NCBI GenBank assembly: GCA_022601635.1
Contig: JAJACG010000027.1
Location: 1-34,278, forward strand
DNA: 34,278 bases
Direction of reading: 5' to 3'
Source: Chlamydiales bacterium
GTDB lineage: Bacteria; Chlamydiota; Chlamydiia; Chlamydiales; JAAKFR01
Shown here: positions 1 through 9,013 of the stretch, piece after piece
How positions within the stretch are numbered: the stretch's first letter is position 1
How the letters are laid out: each line of letters opens with the position of its first letter
The notes under the pieces: model-generated
Databases searched by the model: none
Seen by the model: only the letters and a program-made list of their open reading frames with translations
What the model was told of the DNA's origin: nothing
Position numbers and translations under genes: made by a program

Positions 1-72
1 AGTCGAGGCGAGAACGATGCCTCGATAGAAAGATTGTCGGAAGATCTGGTGAGGGAGTTATTCAGTATCTCC
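1..72. repeat. Dispersed repeat element, copy 1 (right end only)
   Basis: Positions 2-65 match 9213-9276 at 52 of 64 bases by hand count, without gaps. The outer end, 57-72, reads GTTATTCAGTATCTCC. This is the reverse complement of the left end of the other copies (GGAGATACTGAATAAC at 9123 and a close match at 34243), so the family has terminal inverted repeats. A 7-bp hairpin (TCGAGGC at 3-9, GCCTCGA at 19-25) is specific to this copy. The left part lies outside the window. No transposase is visible, so it looks like a non-autonomous, MITE-like element. Confidence 0.7.
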
Positions 73-281
73 AAGAGGAGCAGCCTCCTCGTGATCAGAT
101 CAAAGCCTTTTGTGAGAATACAGAATTTCGCGATCTAGAGATTTTGGAAGAAGATGGAGTCTATGTGACCTTCCGAGCGACGCTTTTTCAAAATGGTCAC
201 GATGTGAGTTTTACAGAAAAAAGCCTCTTTAAAAAAGAGGCAGATGGTTGGAAATATATAAAGGCAGAGCTGCTCAAGTAG
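3..281 (+). CDS. YchJ-like (UPF0225) protein, C-terminal fragment, fused in frame to repeat sequence
   Basis: An open frame enters from the left edge and stops at TAG 279-281; no start codon precedes the recognisable part. The last 60 or so residues resemble the middle (NTF2-like) domain of YchJ/UPF0225: an IKAFCENTEF segment followed by DLEILE, a VTFRATL strand, then EKSLFKKEADGWKY, which corresponds to the family's ERSRF...G.WYY(I/V)DG. The C-terminal SEC-C zinc motif of full-length YchJ is absent. The first 24 or so codons come from the repeat element, with its end translated as GVIQYLQ. The repeat may have inserted within or just before the gene, so this could be a fusion or a pseudogene remnant. 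YchJ function is not established. It converges on the Inc-like gene with a 17-bp gap. Confidence 0.55.
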   Translation, partial: SRRERCLDRKIVGRSGEGVIQYLQEEQPPRDQIKAFCENTEFRDLEILEEDGVYVTFRATLFQNGHDVSFTEKSLFKKEADGWKYIKAELLK

Positions 282-298
282 CTCCACCTTTATTACTT

Positions 299-703
299 TT
301 ATAGATCGTCTTGCTCTACACCTTCGGGAACCAAAGCTCCGCCTATCTCAGTATCAGTTTTATTACCAGATCCCGGTTGGTTGCCAGAACGTGGCCTCCC
401 TTGTTCCAAACCACTGTTTGGCCATTGTGGCCCTTGTGGCCCTTGTGGCCCTTGTGGCCCTTGTGGCTGTGCAAAGCAGCGGTTAGCAACTAAGAGGACT
501 ACCGAAAGCGCAGTAACTCCTGCCCCTGCAAAGGTCAATGACTTCACACCCACATTTGTCAGCTTCTGACTCGCAAATCGAGCAAAATTAAAACGCGCAT
601 ACATCGCAAGCAGACCCGCTCCCAATGCCACTATACCAACTGTTAATGCAGCAGCAGCAACCGTTCTCATAGCCTTATGACCCACTACAGGCTTAATATT
701 CAT
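299..703 (-). CDS. Small Inc-like membrane protein with Gly-Pro-Gln repeat tail
   Basis: The product is 134 aa. It has two hydrophobic segments, about residues 14-34 and 54-75, joined by a short basic loop (ARFNFARFASQK). This is the bilobed hydrophobic hairpin characteristic of chlamydial inclusion membrane proteins. A collagen-like run of Gly-Pro-Gln triplets follows, then a hydrophilic acidic tail ending EQDDL. The start is supported by GGAGGGG just upstream of ATG 701-703 and by a promoter with TTGACA, a 17-bp spacer and TAAAAT (733-761). The first 75 residues resemble the N-terminus of the giant encoded at 9269-17446 in layout and loop sequence (ARFNFARF against TRYQFFRL). If it is an Inc, it would leave by type III secretion and sit in the inclusion membrane with both ends in the host cytosol. 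That role is inferred; no homologue is recognised by name. Confidence 0.65.
   Translation of the reverse strand: MNIKPVVGHKAMRTVAAAALTVGIVALGAGLLAMYARFNFARFASQKLTNVGVKSLTFAGAGVTALSVVLLVANRCFAQPQGPQGPQGPQGPQWPNSGLEQGRPRSGNQPGSGNKTDTEIGGALVPEGVEQDDL
425..469 (-). repeat. 9-bp tandem repeat encoding Gly-Pro-Gln
   Basis: Five 9-bp units lie in a row (425-433, 434-442, 443-451, 452-460 and a variant at 461-469). On the minus strand each reads GGGCCACAA, or CAGCCACAA in the variant. Because the unit is a multiple of three, copy-number change by slippage would alter tail length without breaking the frame. Confidence 0.9.
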
Positions 704-732
704 ATCCCCTCCAAAATATTATTTATATCTTT

Positions 733-761
733 ATTTTAACTTATTACCAGCTAATTGTCAA
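733..761 (-). promoter_or_regulatory. Promoter of the Inc-like gene
   Basis: On the minus strand a perfect -35 TTGACA (756-761) and a -10 TAAAAT (733-738) are separated by 17 bp. The predicted transcript starts near 726, about 23 nt before ATG 703, and carries the GGAGG ribosome site. The -35 box lies inside the inverted repeat 752-775, so a repressor bound there would block it. Confidence 0.65.
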
Positions 762-775
762 TGATTTGACAATTA
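752..775. promoter_or_regulatory. Perfect 10-bp inverted repeat, possible operator
   Basis: TAATTGTCAA (752-761), a TGAT spacer, then TTGACAATTA (766-775). Both arms contain a TTGACA -35 hexamer pointing outward, one per strand. It sits between the stop of the first giant (782) and the start of the Inc-like gene. No T-run follows on the minus strand, so an operator or bidirectional promoter core fits better than a terminator. Confidence 0.5.
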
Positions 776-793
776 AATTAATTATTTTATAAT
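766..793 (+). promoter_or_regulatory. Consensus promoter pointing into the antisense strand of the first giant gene
   Basis: TTGACA (766-771), a 16-bp spacer, TATAAT (788-793) on the plus strand: both hexamers match the sigma-70/sigma-66 consensus exactly. A transcript would start near 800 and run antisense to the 3' end of the 782-9013 gene. No convincing plus-strand gene follows, so a non-coding antisense RNA or a chance match in AT-rich DNA are the alternatives. Confidence 0.4.
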
Positions 794-3700
794 CGTAGCT
801 GTTACAATATCGCTCATCCTCTGCATCAGCTGCCTTTTTTTGATCTCTTCAGCAAAAGTGCGGTCAATTTGACGCTTGAGTACGCCTGCAAAGCAGCTTT
901 CGGGTTCCTGAAGCTCACGAATCTCTCTCTCAATATCATCGAGGGAGAGGTCTGCAGATGGCTTTAAAAACTCTCCTCTTGCTAAAGCTGCATGCACGCG
1001 CAGCTTCTTTAACCATTCACCTTCGAGTAGAGCCTGGATCTGCTCATCACTCATTCGGATGCCTGAGCCCTCACGCCCCCTCTCCATAACTGTTCCGCTA
1101 AGAGCTGAAATCAAAATCGCCCTATGCGAACTTGCCTCTGATTTAAATCTGCGCATTTGATGTGCGTAGGATTTTGAGAGGTCATCTGAGGTGACATAGG
1201 CGATCAACTGACCCTCTTTTTCTATAATCAGGAAGCTCTCAATCGATTTGATCAGCCGCACACCTGGCTCATTGGCAAGTGAGGCTGTTTCTGTATGGTT
1301 TCTGTCAAGGTGAACAGCGGGTAAGAAACCTGTCCACTCATAGTAGCTTGAGGCCTTTTCAAAATTCATCACCTCTTCAAAGAACTCTGGAAGAACAAGT
1401 TTTAGCTCTCCATAGCTATGCTTCGCCTCTAGGGGGTTTTCAGCGCGCGGCTTGAGCTCCGCTTGATGCACCTCCATCATCTCCTCCATATTCTGCTGCA
1501 TATGGATGGCCCCTTCCTGCTCTGCAGAAGAGGATATAGTGGGCACAACTGGCTGAACGCGCGCAATGACAGCTTCGATCTCTGAGATCTCCATCTCTTT
1601 GTCATAGTATGCGCGATGTAGCTTCTGAGCAAAGTGCATCAGAGACTCCTCAATAGGAATCTCATGCTCCCTTGACGCATAACTCTGCACATAATCTTGT
1701 GGCTTAAGTTCAATAATTCCATTAATATGCTCAAGGCAGTACTGCATCAAATTGGGAGCAGTTCGCAACAGTGGCCCTAACTTTTCACGCTTTTCTTGTT
1801 CATAGCGCTCAGCAACGATCCGCGCCACCTCTGAAAAAGCTGCCATCTTTGCCCGCTTCAAACTGATCCCTTGACTCTCATTGATCTTCAGCTGCTCAAA
1901 AATCTCAGCCACACTCATGCCACCATAGCTCTCATCCGTCAGCCAAGTCACTCGCTGCTTAGAATCCACCTTCAAAAAGCCTCTCATCCGCATCACACCC
2001 TGAATTACTCGACTCCTTGTGCTCTTTTCTGGAATCAAAACAGCAGCTGCAGAGTCTGGTGGAAGCGGAATATTTGCTGCTTCACAATGCTCTACATCAA
2101 AGTAGACACCTACCCCCTTGTTTGTTAACGAAAGTCCAAACTTGCGTAGCTGCTTCTCAATCGAATCACTGCCCAAAAGGGGGAAACAGTGGTGCGTATT
2201 CTTCATCAATGTCAATTGACCCTTGTTAAAGAAGATAACTGCTTGAAGATTGGGTGCCATTTGGATCCACCTCGAGGCAAACTTCCTATTTTCGATATTG
2301 AGATAACCCTCGGGGTCAATCACAACATTGTTCTGTTGACTAGAGAGAATTGCATCCAAGCTGTTGATAGAACGTATAGTAGAATTTCTCCTATGACTTG
2401 CCTCTAACACTACCTGCTCTTCGAATTCACTTGCCTCTCGCCACTTATCAATCTGAAGGGGATAAGTAAATTGGGGCCCAGGTGTCGCTGAGAAGTAGAG
2501 GCCTTGATCACAGCCAGCAACAAAATCAGCTGGCGAGCAGCTGGTCTGCTCTGGACAGTAGCCAATCTCACGCAAGCCGACCAATTCCAGGTATAAAGCA
2601 ATCGCCTTGGGATTTCTATCTATCTTGAGGGCAACATCTTCGACAGTTATAATATCATGAGGGTTGATATGGCGCAGCTGCTGACCACCAATTCCCCATG
2701 AATCGAAAATACTTTGCCAAGATGTAGTTTCAAGGGAAAGCGCCTCTCTTTCATGAAGATCGCGTTCAATCAGCTGGATCAAAAACTTTTTTACATCATC
2801 CTCACTCAACCCCTGCTGATAGGCAGCTTTAACAGTGAGTGCAGCTGTCAGAAGTGGATCGTGAAATTGAGCAGAGATCTGCGTCTTATGCCTTGCAGGT
2901 GTTTGATGCGGTTCATTGAGGTAGACAGAGCGCTGGTGATCGAGCACAGTGCGCATTTCAAAAAGCTGGAAAATCAGCTCTGTCATGAAGTGGCGTGTGA
3001 TAGAAAGCTTCTCCTGCTCCTCTCTAGATAATGAGGCAAATGTATCAGGTGCTGCTATTTTGCGATCGAGCAGGAAGGGTGTGTAGTGCGGCTCAAAACC
3101 AAGCCTTTCAACCAGTACTCTTCGGATCTCATTTATCGTAGCAGCTGTCGGCGTTTGCGCCTGTAAGATAGGACCATCTAACAGCTTCGCCATTCTTTCA
3201 ATAGGCCCATCTTCAAATAGAGGTGCCATTATTTGGACCATAAATGCAGTATCTCTCTCCTTCAATCTAGCAAACCTCTTGGACCCCATCACAGATCTAG
3301 AAAGCGGATCTAAGTTCGTATGCGCCTCATCCACAATCACCATACAGTTGGTTTGGAAGAAGTTCAAAATATGCTCTGCAAAGAAGAGTTTTTTACACTC
3401 CACTTGATACGCATCGCTTAGTCTATCTAGCTGCGATGCAGCCAAAACAGCATTTTTGGCAATCAACTTGATCGCCGCCCAACTTTCAGGAGTGATCAAA
3501 AGCGCTCTTCTCTCAACCTTATAGCGTTGCAGCTCTTGCTTAATCAGCTTCAACTCCTCAATACCTGGCTTGTTGCGTAAAGAGAGCTCCAAAATAGCCA
3601 ATCTCTCACCAACGCCCTCCCAAGATTCATGCAAATTTTGACGATCTACTGGATAGATGGCAGGTGGTGTGACACAGACAGGCATCATCCCCTCCATCTG

Positions 3701-6700
3701 AACGCGTAACATGAAAAGCTGCCGCAAATAACATGTCTTTCCAGCTCCTGCAGGAAATTGGAAAATGCCCTTTTCTCGTTTCACAATGCGCTCACACGCC
3801 CACTGATGCGCCTCAAACTGCTCCAGCCTAGGCATCAGCCCACCCACTACACGGTAGTAGGTGATCTCTGGATAGAGCTGCGGATCCCAGCAGTAGGGCT
3901 GCTCCATATGAGCATGAATCTCCTCTTTGGTTGCAGACTTCTTTTCGATCATGCTGTGACTCTCATCAAGATGCTGGTACAAAGCGAGCTGAAAGTAATA
4001 GTCCTTCACCATATAGCAAATTTCATCAATCTCGGGATCACTAAGAGCTGAGCGATGGCGCTTCAAATAGCTGCGATCCCCCTTCAAAACCACCTCTTTC
4101 ATCACAGCTGCTGGAAGCAGCGGTTTTAGGTGGCCAGCATCCTCCTCAAGCTGCCCCAAAGACTCTTCCAAACTCCCCGGTACTATATCGGGCAATGCGT
4201 TGAGCATGCTCACAATCTCCCTCTGCATCACCTCAATTTTTGTGTGTTGCACCTCCATGCGCGCCTTAATTTCAGTCATTATCTCATCTCTATTCTCTTC
4301 ATTCAGACGTTGGCTTAAATTGCTCAACAGAGTCATATTCACCTCTTGCGTTGCAATAGTAAGCGGCACTCTTTCACGCTCATATGGCATTAGGAAGACT
4401 ACTCGTCTAATGGGCACATTGGGATTGAACTCACCGATTGCTTCCACTTTAAACTCAGAATAATATTCGGTTACAAGCCTACGTACTCTAGAAATCAGCT
4501 CTGGATCTTCCGGGTTAAGCCCTTGAAATCGTTCAGGATTGACTCTCACATAGTAGAGCAGTGTTGCTAGATAGCCCTTCTTACGGGCAAAATGCTCATT
4601 ACTCGCCAAAAGTGCATTGAGAGTTAGATCAAATGGACAGAAAGCTTTGGGTGTCGCTCTTGCCTGTCGGAAGAGTTTGGCAAAATGTTGCTTTGCATAG
4701 CCAGCAGGATAACGCGTATGTCCATCCCCCATGAAAGGAACGGGAGCACACGGCTCTCGTAATTCATGAAAGCGGTGAAAGTTCCCCACTTCCATTAGAT
4801 TGTTACGAAGTGATTTTGAGGTTTGATAGACCTTGGTTGGCATTACCTCAAACTTCACAGTCATTGTCGGTGAACAGATCTGAATACGTCTAGCAATCAG
4901 CTGCTCTGGTAGCTTGCTATCACCAGGCTGCTGCTCATAGCTAAAGTGCAAGAAACGCAAGATCACCGCCTCTTCATGAGGCTCCAACTGCAGCTCCGCG
5001 GGAATCTGACTATGTACCCCATCTCTTCCAATTGTTGCCAAGTAGTCACAGTAGACGTTAGATGCCCAGTGAAGAAGCTCATGGTCAAAGGCTCTACGCT
5101 GTTGAAACTGCTCTTTGCTCAGGATAACTTCTGAGTTAACAATCAGATAGAGAAGTTTCATATTGAAGGCGTAAGATTCATCTGTCTTCTCTAAAAGCGA
5201 AATAAAACTAGAGACTAAAGCTTTTGAGCTCTCGATTAAGCTACTAGCACTTCTAACCTGCTCCAAATAGTAGGTTGCCATCTCATAGTTACGGCGCATC
5301 TTGTAGAGAAGGGCCAAATAGAGGTAGTCAACAGCTCCCTTGGCGGTCAAAATTCCAGACTGAGGATCTCTTAACTCATAGACAAAGTAGCGATCTAAAG
5401 AGTCATAGAGTCGCTTTTCAGGGGCTACTTCAGAACCGAGTTGACTCGATTTGTAACTCAAAAAACGAGCTGGGATAAGGATCTGCTTGATTCCTCCCTT
5501 CAGAAAAACCAGAGCGTCTGGATACTCCTCCCAAATTTCATCCAGCAGCAACTTCCCAAGAGTAACATTTTCGTCGGGGTAGATGGTTAGATCGAGATCT
5601 TGGAAATGGATGTAATCGGTTGTATCACCCTCTTCTTCATGGCAGATATAAATGTCTTGAGGAAAGGGAAAGCGCGTAGCTAGCGGATAGAATGGTGATT
5701 CTGGGGGTAGAGCATCAACTGCAATCAAGCGCAATGAAGTCTGACTATCAAGATGCAGATATGAGAGCTTTTTATCCTTTAATATGTAGTTCTTATTGCC
5801 ATTGCTTCTGTAGAAGTGAATGGAGCCATCTGGAGCTAAAAAGGCGTCGTGCTTGAGAAAGAGCTTCTCTAAGAAGGTATCCTGTATCGATTGTGGTGCA
5901 ATCTCTACATGTTTCGCCCACACAGCTGGGTCAACTTGCCTCTCAATGTGGCGCACCCCTTGTTTGGTGATCACGCGGAATGTTCCATCTGCGTTGTAGT
6001 ATTCTCCTCGCTTTTTCTCTAGCCAGATTGCAGTCGGACAACTATGCAGCTGCAACCCCCCTGGGAAGAAGAGTGCTGTTGATCGCTCGCCATTAAGCTT
6101 GGTTACTTCAGGACGCATCAAGTCCACCTGATGACTCTTACAAACCAAAACCCCAGGCGCCTTAACACTCCACTCTTCAGCTTCTAGCTCACTACCATAG
6201 TAGATAGTCAATGCCTTTTGTCCCAAAATATTGGGACTCATCCCCTCCTCCAACATTTGGCATAGACCTCTTCCTACCCTCTTTTGAAGCGCGCGCAGGT
6301 CGGCCTCAGAATACCGGGAGGCAAAGCTACTATCAAAAAGAGCCCGAAGCTGTAAGAGAGCGCTAAAAGAGAGATTATAGGGAAGCTGCACCTCATATTG
6401 AGCCAACAGCTTGCGGAAGTCTCTGCGACTTTCTGTCTCTAATTTCAGTATAGAAATTAGCTCTCCCAAGTAGGGATGGCCACACATCTTTTTATCCATA
6501 AACGATTCCAGATAGACTGCAGTCACAAAGAGAAAGTAATGAATCTCTCTCATCGATGAATCTGTTCCAAACTCTTCATAGGCGGCTCTCAATATATCAG
6601 CGACCTGCTGCACCACACGTGGATCCTGCTTTTTAGCACGCGCTAATACACCCGGCGCAAAAAGCGCACGATAAAATTCACTTCGAAAGCGCGGGTCTGC

Positions 6701-9013
6701 CAAATCGCGCAAATGGCTGGGTAGATATTGTATGAAGTGATGCAAAGAGAGCTTCTCTTCATTTCCTAGCCGGAGCAAAATACGCCATTTTTCATCGGTC
6801 GTTCCTGTCAATCCATCGGGTCTCCAGACTGTTACCGTTTCATTTGTAGTCAGCTTACGACTGTAGTATTCTTGAGGCCTTCTAACAGCAAAACGGCTAT
6901 GATACCTCTCTAGGCCATTACTTCCTATTGCTTTGGAACTAAATCCCTCTTTGGCCATCTGCAAGCTTTGCCCACCGCTTTCATCGCGAGCTATTGTCCA
7001 TCGAATCCTGTCTGGTAAACCTCCATGAAAGTTTGAAAACCCGCTATCTGGGATGATCAGCTGCGACCAGAAAGCAAAGAGGTAGAGTGTCTGGGCCGAT
7101 TTAGGAATACGCTCTGTCCACGCCTCTAAGACATCGCCGTGTGAGAATTGCTTGGCATAAGTGTAATGATTGCGCGCTCGGCCATATTTTTTACGGCTCT
7201 CCTGAAGTTCAATCGAGATCATCTCTTGCACGGGAAAGATTCTGTGTCGTCCCTGCGCCATTTCAGTAAAGTAGTCTTCGATTTCCATGTAGCGCTGCTG
7301 CAAAAAACCATCAGGAAGGGCGGTAAAGGTACGTAATTTCTTCTTATCGCCTAGCAAGAAGGGCGAAGCAAAACTTCCCAGCCTATTTTTCGGATCTCGG
7401 TGCGCCAGCTTATCAACAATCGCATACAGGGTATGCAGAGCAAAGAAGAACTCTTCCAGATAGTACTCATCACTATCTTGATTGAGATCCTCAATCCCAA
7501 AGAATCCACATAGCGCTATCTGCCTGAGCGCTTCAATGCTTTTGTCAATATCGCCTACTGGAATATTATCCCACTCATCTAGCTCCTTCGCTTTGGGGAT
7601 AGCTAAGCTTTCTACAAATATACCAAAAGCCCAGAAGCGGGCGGGCTGATCGAGCTGCCCTAAGTAGTTCTTCCAAAGAGAGATCTTACTTAGAAAGGGG
7701 ATACCTTCAAGTGGTGGAGCCTCAATATGCCCCGCTGCCTCTTTTGCAAGAAGCTCTGGTGCAATATGTTCAGAAATCGGATTGGCAACAACTGCAGCTA
7801 AAATGTCCGCACGAGGGCGCACTTCTGTTTCGACTTCTTGCGGTAATAACCCTGCACATTTGTCTTTCATTTTGTGCACACTCTTCTGAAGACGCTTAAA
7901 TTCATCCTCCTCCAGAATAAGGGTTCCTTTTACAGCTGGTTGATTGGGTCTTGCATCATACAGACGCACAGCAAAGACACGCAGCGCCCGTTTGAAAGCA
8001 GCGATCTGTGAGGGGTCTGCCTCTGTGCAGTAGGCAGAGAGCAGCGAGCAATACTCCTTTAATAAAAAGATACGTTCGATCTCTACCTTTATCTCTATAG
8101 GATCTTGATACTGCTCTTGAAGGAGGCTGTTGAGATTGTCTCGAAAAAAGAGCTGTGCTGCCACTTCGGAGCAGTTTGGAGTTGTTTGAAGCGGTAGGGC
8201 AAGTATTTCATATGGCTGGTTAAAATTGAGATCCACTTGTCCTATTGTACGGAAAAGATCATAGATCTCGCTAGCATTGTAATCATGGTTCTCAATCGGC
8301 TCTTGAGTTTGATAGCGCCTCAATTGCGTGAGTGCCTTTTCACAGAGAGAACCAGAAAAAAATAGGCTAGCGTCTACATGAACAGGAAAATAGCTATAGG
8401 AGTAGAGATCACCCGTTGTGCTCTTCTTTAAGACCGGATGTTCTGAAACGCCCTGCCCTAAGTTCAAAATTGAGATGGAGATCTCCTTACCGCGCCTTTC
8501 AAAGCGAATCGTCATAGCGTGACCAGCTTCACCATTACTCTTTCCACAAGTTTCAATGAAGAGGTAAGCGCGGCCAGACCGCTTTAGTTGCGCTTTAAGC
8601 TTCTTACGAAAAGCTGCAACAGATTGAGTTTCATCGCCGCCTTTTAGCGTATCACTCAGCTCTTTTGCTAAGGCAAGCGAGCTCATCAACTCCAAGGCTA
8701 TCTTCCTATCGAGTACGCTCTTGATGAAGTGTCCCTTGTTTGCGGCAAAAAGCTGGAGATAGCTGTTCCACGCTTCAATAGAGTCATCAACCATTCCACC
8801 CTTGTAGCGATTGTACCAAGCTGTAGCTCCACCCTGCTCATGAACAAACTGCCTCCATGACACTAGAGGCCAGTCGGTTAATTCGGGCATATAGGTTTCG
8901 CATCCAAGAACTCTTCTGGCAGCAGGCAGTTGAGGCCTAGTAACAATATGGTTTGGAGGTTGCTCCCCAAAGAGAGCGGCGAGGATGGAACTGGCATAGG
9001 ATTCTAAAAACAT
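782..9013 (-). CDS. Giant protein 1: SF2 helicase-like motor, paralogue of giant 2
   Basis: The product is 2743 aa with no obvious signal peptide or membrane segment. A helicase-like core lies in the C-terminal third: Walker A PAGAGKT (1754-1760), DEAH box (1895-1898, in MVIVDEAH), SATPG (2175-2179) and a motif VI-like QGVMRMRG (2338-2345). Near the N-terminus H165 (AGHAMTIR), N184 (ILNLG) and Q276/C281 (QTTPNC) match the spacing of equivalent residues in giant 2, suggesting a shared cysteine-peptidase-like domain. A helical segment near residue 1240 (YLYLALLYKMRRNYEMATYY) also has a counterpart in giant 2, so the two look like old, diverged full-length paralogues. The ATG at 9011-9013 has no Shine-Dalgarno and lies 6 bp after a TAAAAT -10 box. 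Function is unknown; the motor is probably ATP-dependent and the target cannot be told from sequence. Confidence 0.8.
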   Translation of the reverse strand: MFLESYASSILAALFGEQPPNHIVTRPQLPAARRVLGCETYMPELTDWPLVSWRQFVHEQGGATAWYNRYKGGMVDDSIEAWNSYLQLFAANKGHFIKSVLDRKIALELMSSLALAKELSDTLKGGDETQSVAAFRKKLKAQLKRSGRAYLFIETCGKSNGEAGHAMTIRFERRGKEISISILNLGQGVSEHPVLKKSTTGDLYSYSYFPVHVDASLFFSGSLCEKALTQLRRYQTQEPIENHDYNASEIYDLFRTIGQVDLNFNQPYEILALPLQTTPNCSEVAAQLFFRDNLNSLLQEQYQDPIEIKVEIERIFLLKEYCSLLSAYCTEADPSQIAAFKRALRVFAVRLYDARPNQPAVKGTLILEEDEFKRLQKSVHKMKDKCAGLLPQEVETEVRPRADILAAVVANPISEHIAPELLAKEAAGHIEAPPLEGIPFLSKISLWKNYLGQLDQPARFWAFGIFVESLAIPKAKELDEWDNIPVGDIDKSIEALRQIALCGFFGIEDLNQDSDEYYLEEFFFALHTLYAIVDKLAHRDPKNRLGSFASPFLLGDKKKLRTFTALPDGFLQQRYMEIEDYFTEMAQGRHRIFPVQEMISIELQESRKKYGRARNHYTYAKQFSHGDVLEAWTERIPKSAQTLYLFAFWSQLIIPDSGFSNFHGGLPDRIRWTIARDESGGQSLQMAKEGFSSKAIGSNGLERYHSRFAVRRPQEYYSRKLTTNETVTVWRPDGLTGTTDEKWRILLRLGNEEKLSLHHFIQYLPSHLRDLADPRFRSEFYRALFAPGVLARAKKQDPRVVQQVADILRAAYEEFGTDSSMREIHYFLFVTAVYLESFMDKKMCGHPYLGELISILKLETESRRDFRKLLAQYEVQLPYNLSFSALLQLRALFDSSFASRYSEADLRALQKRVGRGLCQMLEEGMSPNILGQKALTIYYGSELEAEEWSVKAPGVLVCKSHQVDLMRPEVTKLNGERSTALFFPGGLQLHSCPTAIWLEKKRGEYYNADGTFRVITKQGVRHIERQVDPAVWAKHVEIAPQSIQDTFLEKLFLKHDAFLAPDGSIHFYRSNGNKNYILKDKKLSYLHLDSQTSLRLIAVDALPPESPFYPLATRFPFPQDIYICHEEEGDTTDYIHFQDLDLTIYPDENVTLGKLLLDEIWEEYPDALVFLKGGIKQILIPARFLSYKSSQLGSEVAPEKRLYDSLDRYFVYELRDPQSGILTAKGAVDYLYLALLYKMRRNYEMATYYLEQVRSASSLIESSKALVSSFISLLEKTDESYAFNMKLLYLIVNSEVILSKEQFQQRRAFDHELLHWASNVYCDYLATIGRDGVHSQIPAELQLEPHEEAVILRFLHFSYEQQPGDSKLPEQLIARRIQICSPTMTVKFEVMPTKVYQTSKSLRNNLMEVGNFHRFHELREPCAPVPFMGDGHTRYPAGYAKQHFAKLFRQARATPKAFCPFDLTLNALLASNEHFARKKGYLATLLYYVRVNPERFQGLNPEDPELISRVRRLVTEYYSEFKVEAIGEFNPNVPIRRVVFLMPYERERVPLTIATQEVNMTLLSNLSQRLNEENRDEIMTEIKARMEVQHTKIEVMQREIVSMLNALPDIVPGSLEESLGQLEEDAGHLKPLLPAAVMKEVVLKGDRSYLKRHRSALSDPEIDEICYMVKDYYFQLALYQHLDESHSMIEKKSATKEEIHAHMEQPYCWDPQLYPEITYYRVVGGLMPRLEQFEAHQWACERIVKREKGIFQFPAGAGKTCYLRQLFMLRVQMEGMMPVCVTPPAIYPVDRQNLHESWEGVGERLAILELSLRNKPGIEELKLIKQELQRYKVERRALLITPESWAAIKLIAKNAVLAASQLDRLSDAYQVECKKLFFAEHILNFFQTNCMVIVDEAHTNLDPLSRSVMGSKRFARLKERDTAFMVQIMAPLFEDGPIERMAKLLDGPILQAQTPTAATINEIRRVLVERLGFEPHYTPFLLDRKIAAPDTFASLSREEQEKLSITRHFMTELIFQLFEMRTVLDHQRSVYLNEPHQTPARHKTQISAQFHDPLLTAALTVKAAYQQGLSEDDVKKFLIQLIERDLHEREALSLETTSWQSIFDSWGIGGQQLRHINPHDIITVEDVALKIDRNPKAIALYLELVGLREIGYCPEQTSCSPADFVAGCDQGLYFSATPGPQFTYPLQIDKWREASEFEEQVVLEASHRRNSTIRSINSLDAILSSQQNNVVIDPEGYLNIENRKFASRWIQMAPNLQAVIFFNKGQLTLMKNTHHCFPLLGSDSIEKQLRKFGLSLTNKGVGVYFDVEHCEAANIPLPPDSAAAVLIPEKSTRSRVIQGVMRMRGFLKVDSKQRVTWLTDESYGGMSVAEIFEQLKINESQGISLKRAKMAAFSEVARIVAERYEQEKREKLGPLLRTAPNLMQYCLEHINGIIELKPQDYVQSYASREHEIPIEESLMHFAQKLHRAYYDKEMEISEIEAVIARVQPVVPTISSSAEQEGAIHMQQNMEEMMEVHQAELKPRAENPLEAKHSYGELKLVLPEFFEEVMNFEKASSYYEWTGFLPAVHLDRNHTETASLANEPGVRLIKSIESFLIIEKEGQLIAYVTSDDLSKSYAHQMRRFKSEASSHRAILISALSGTVMERGREGSGIRMSDEQIQALLEGEWLKKLRVHAALARGEFLKPSADLSLDDIEREIRELQEPESCFAGVLKRQIDRTFAEEIKKRQLMQRMSDIVTATIIK

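Noticed and set aside
223-241. GCCTCTTT-AAA-AAAGAGGC hairpin
   Set aside because: It lies within the YchJ-like coding part 38 bp before its stop and has no following T-run; the residues it encodes fit the family, so it is probably coincidence rather than a terminator.
425-469. Possible CRISPR or regulatory repeat array
   Set aside because: Units are 9 bp with no spacers and encode Gly-Pro-Gln in frame, so this is a protein repeat.
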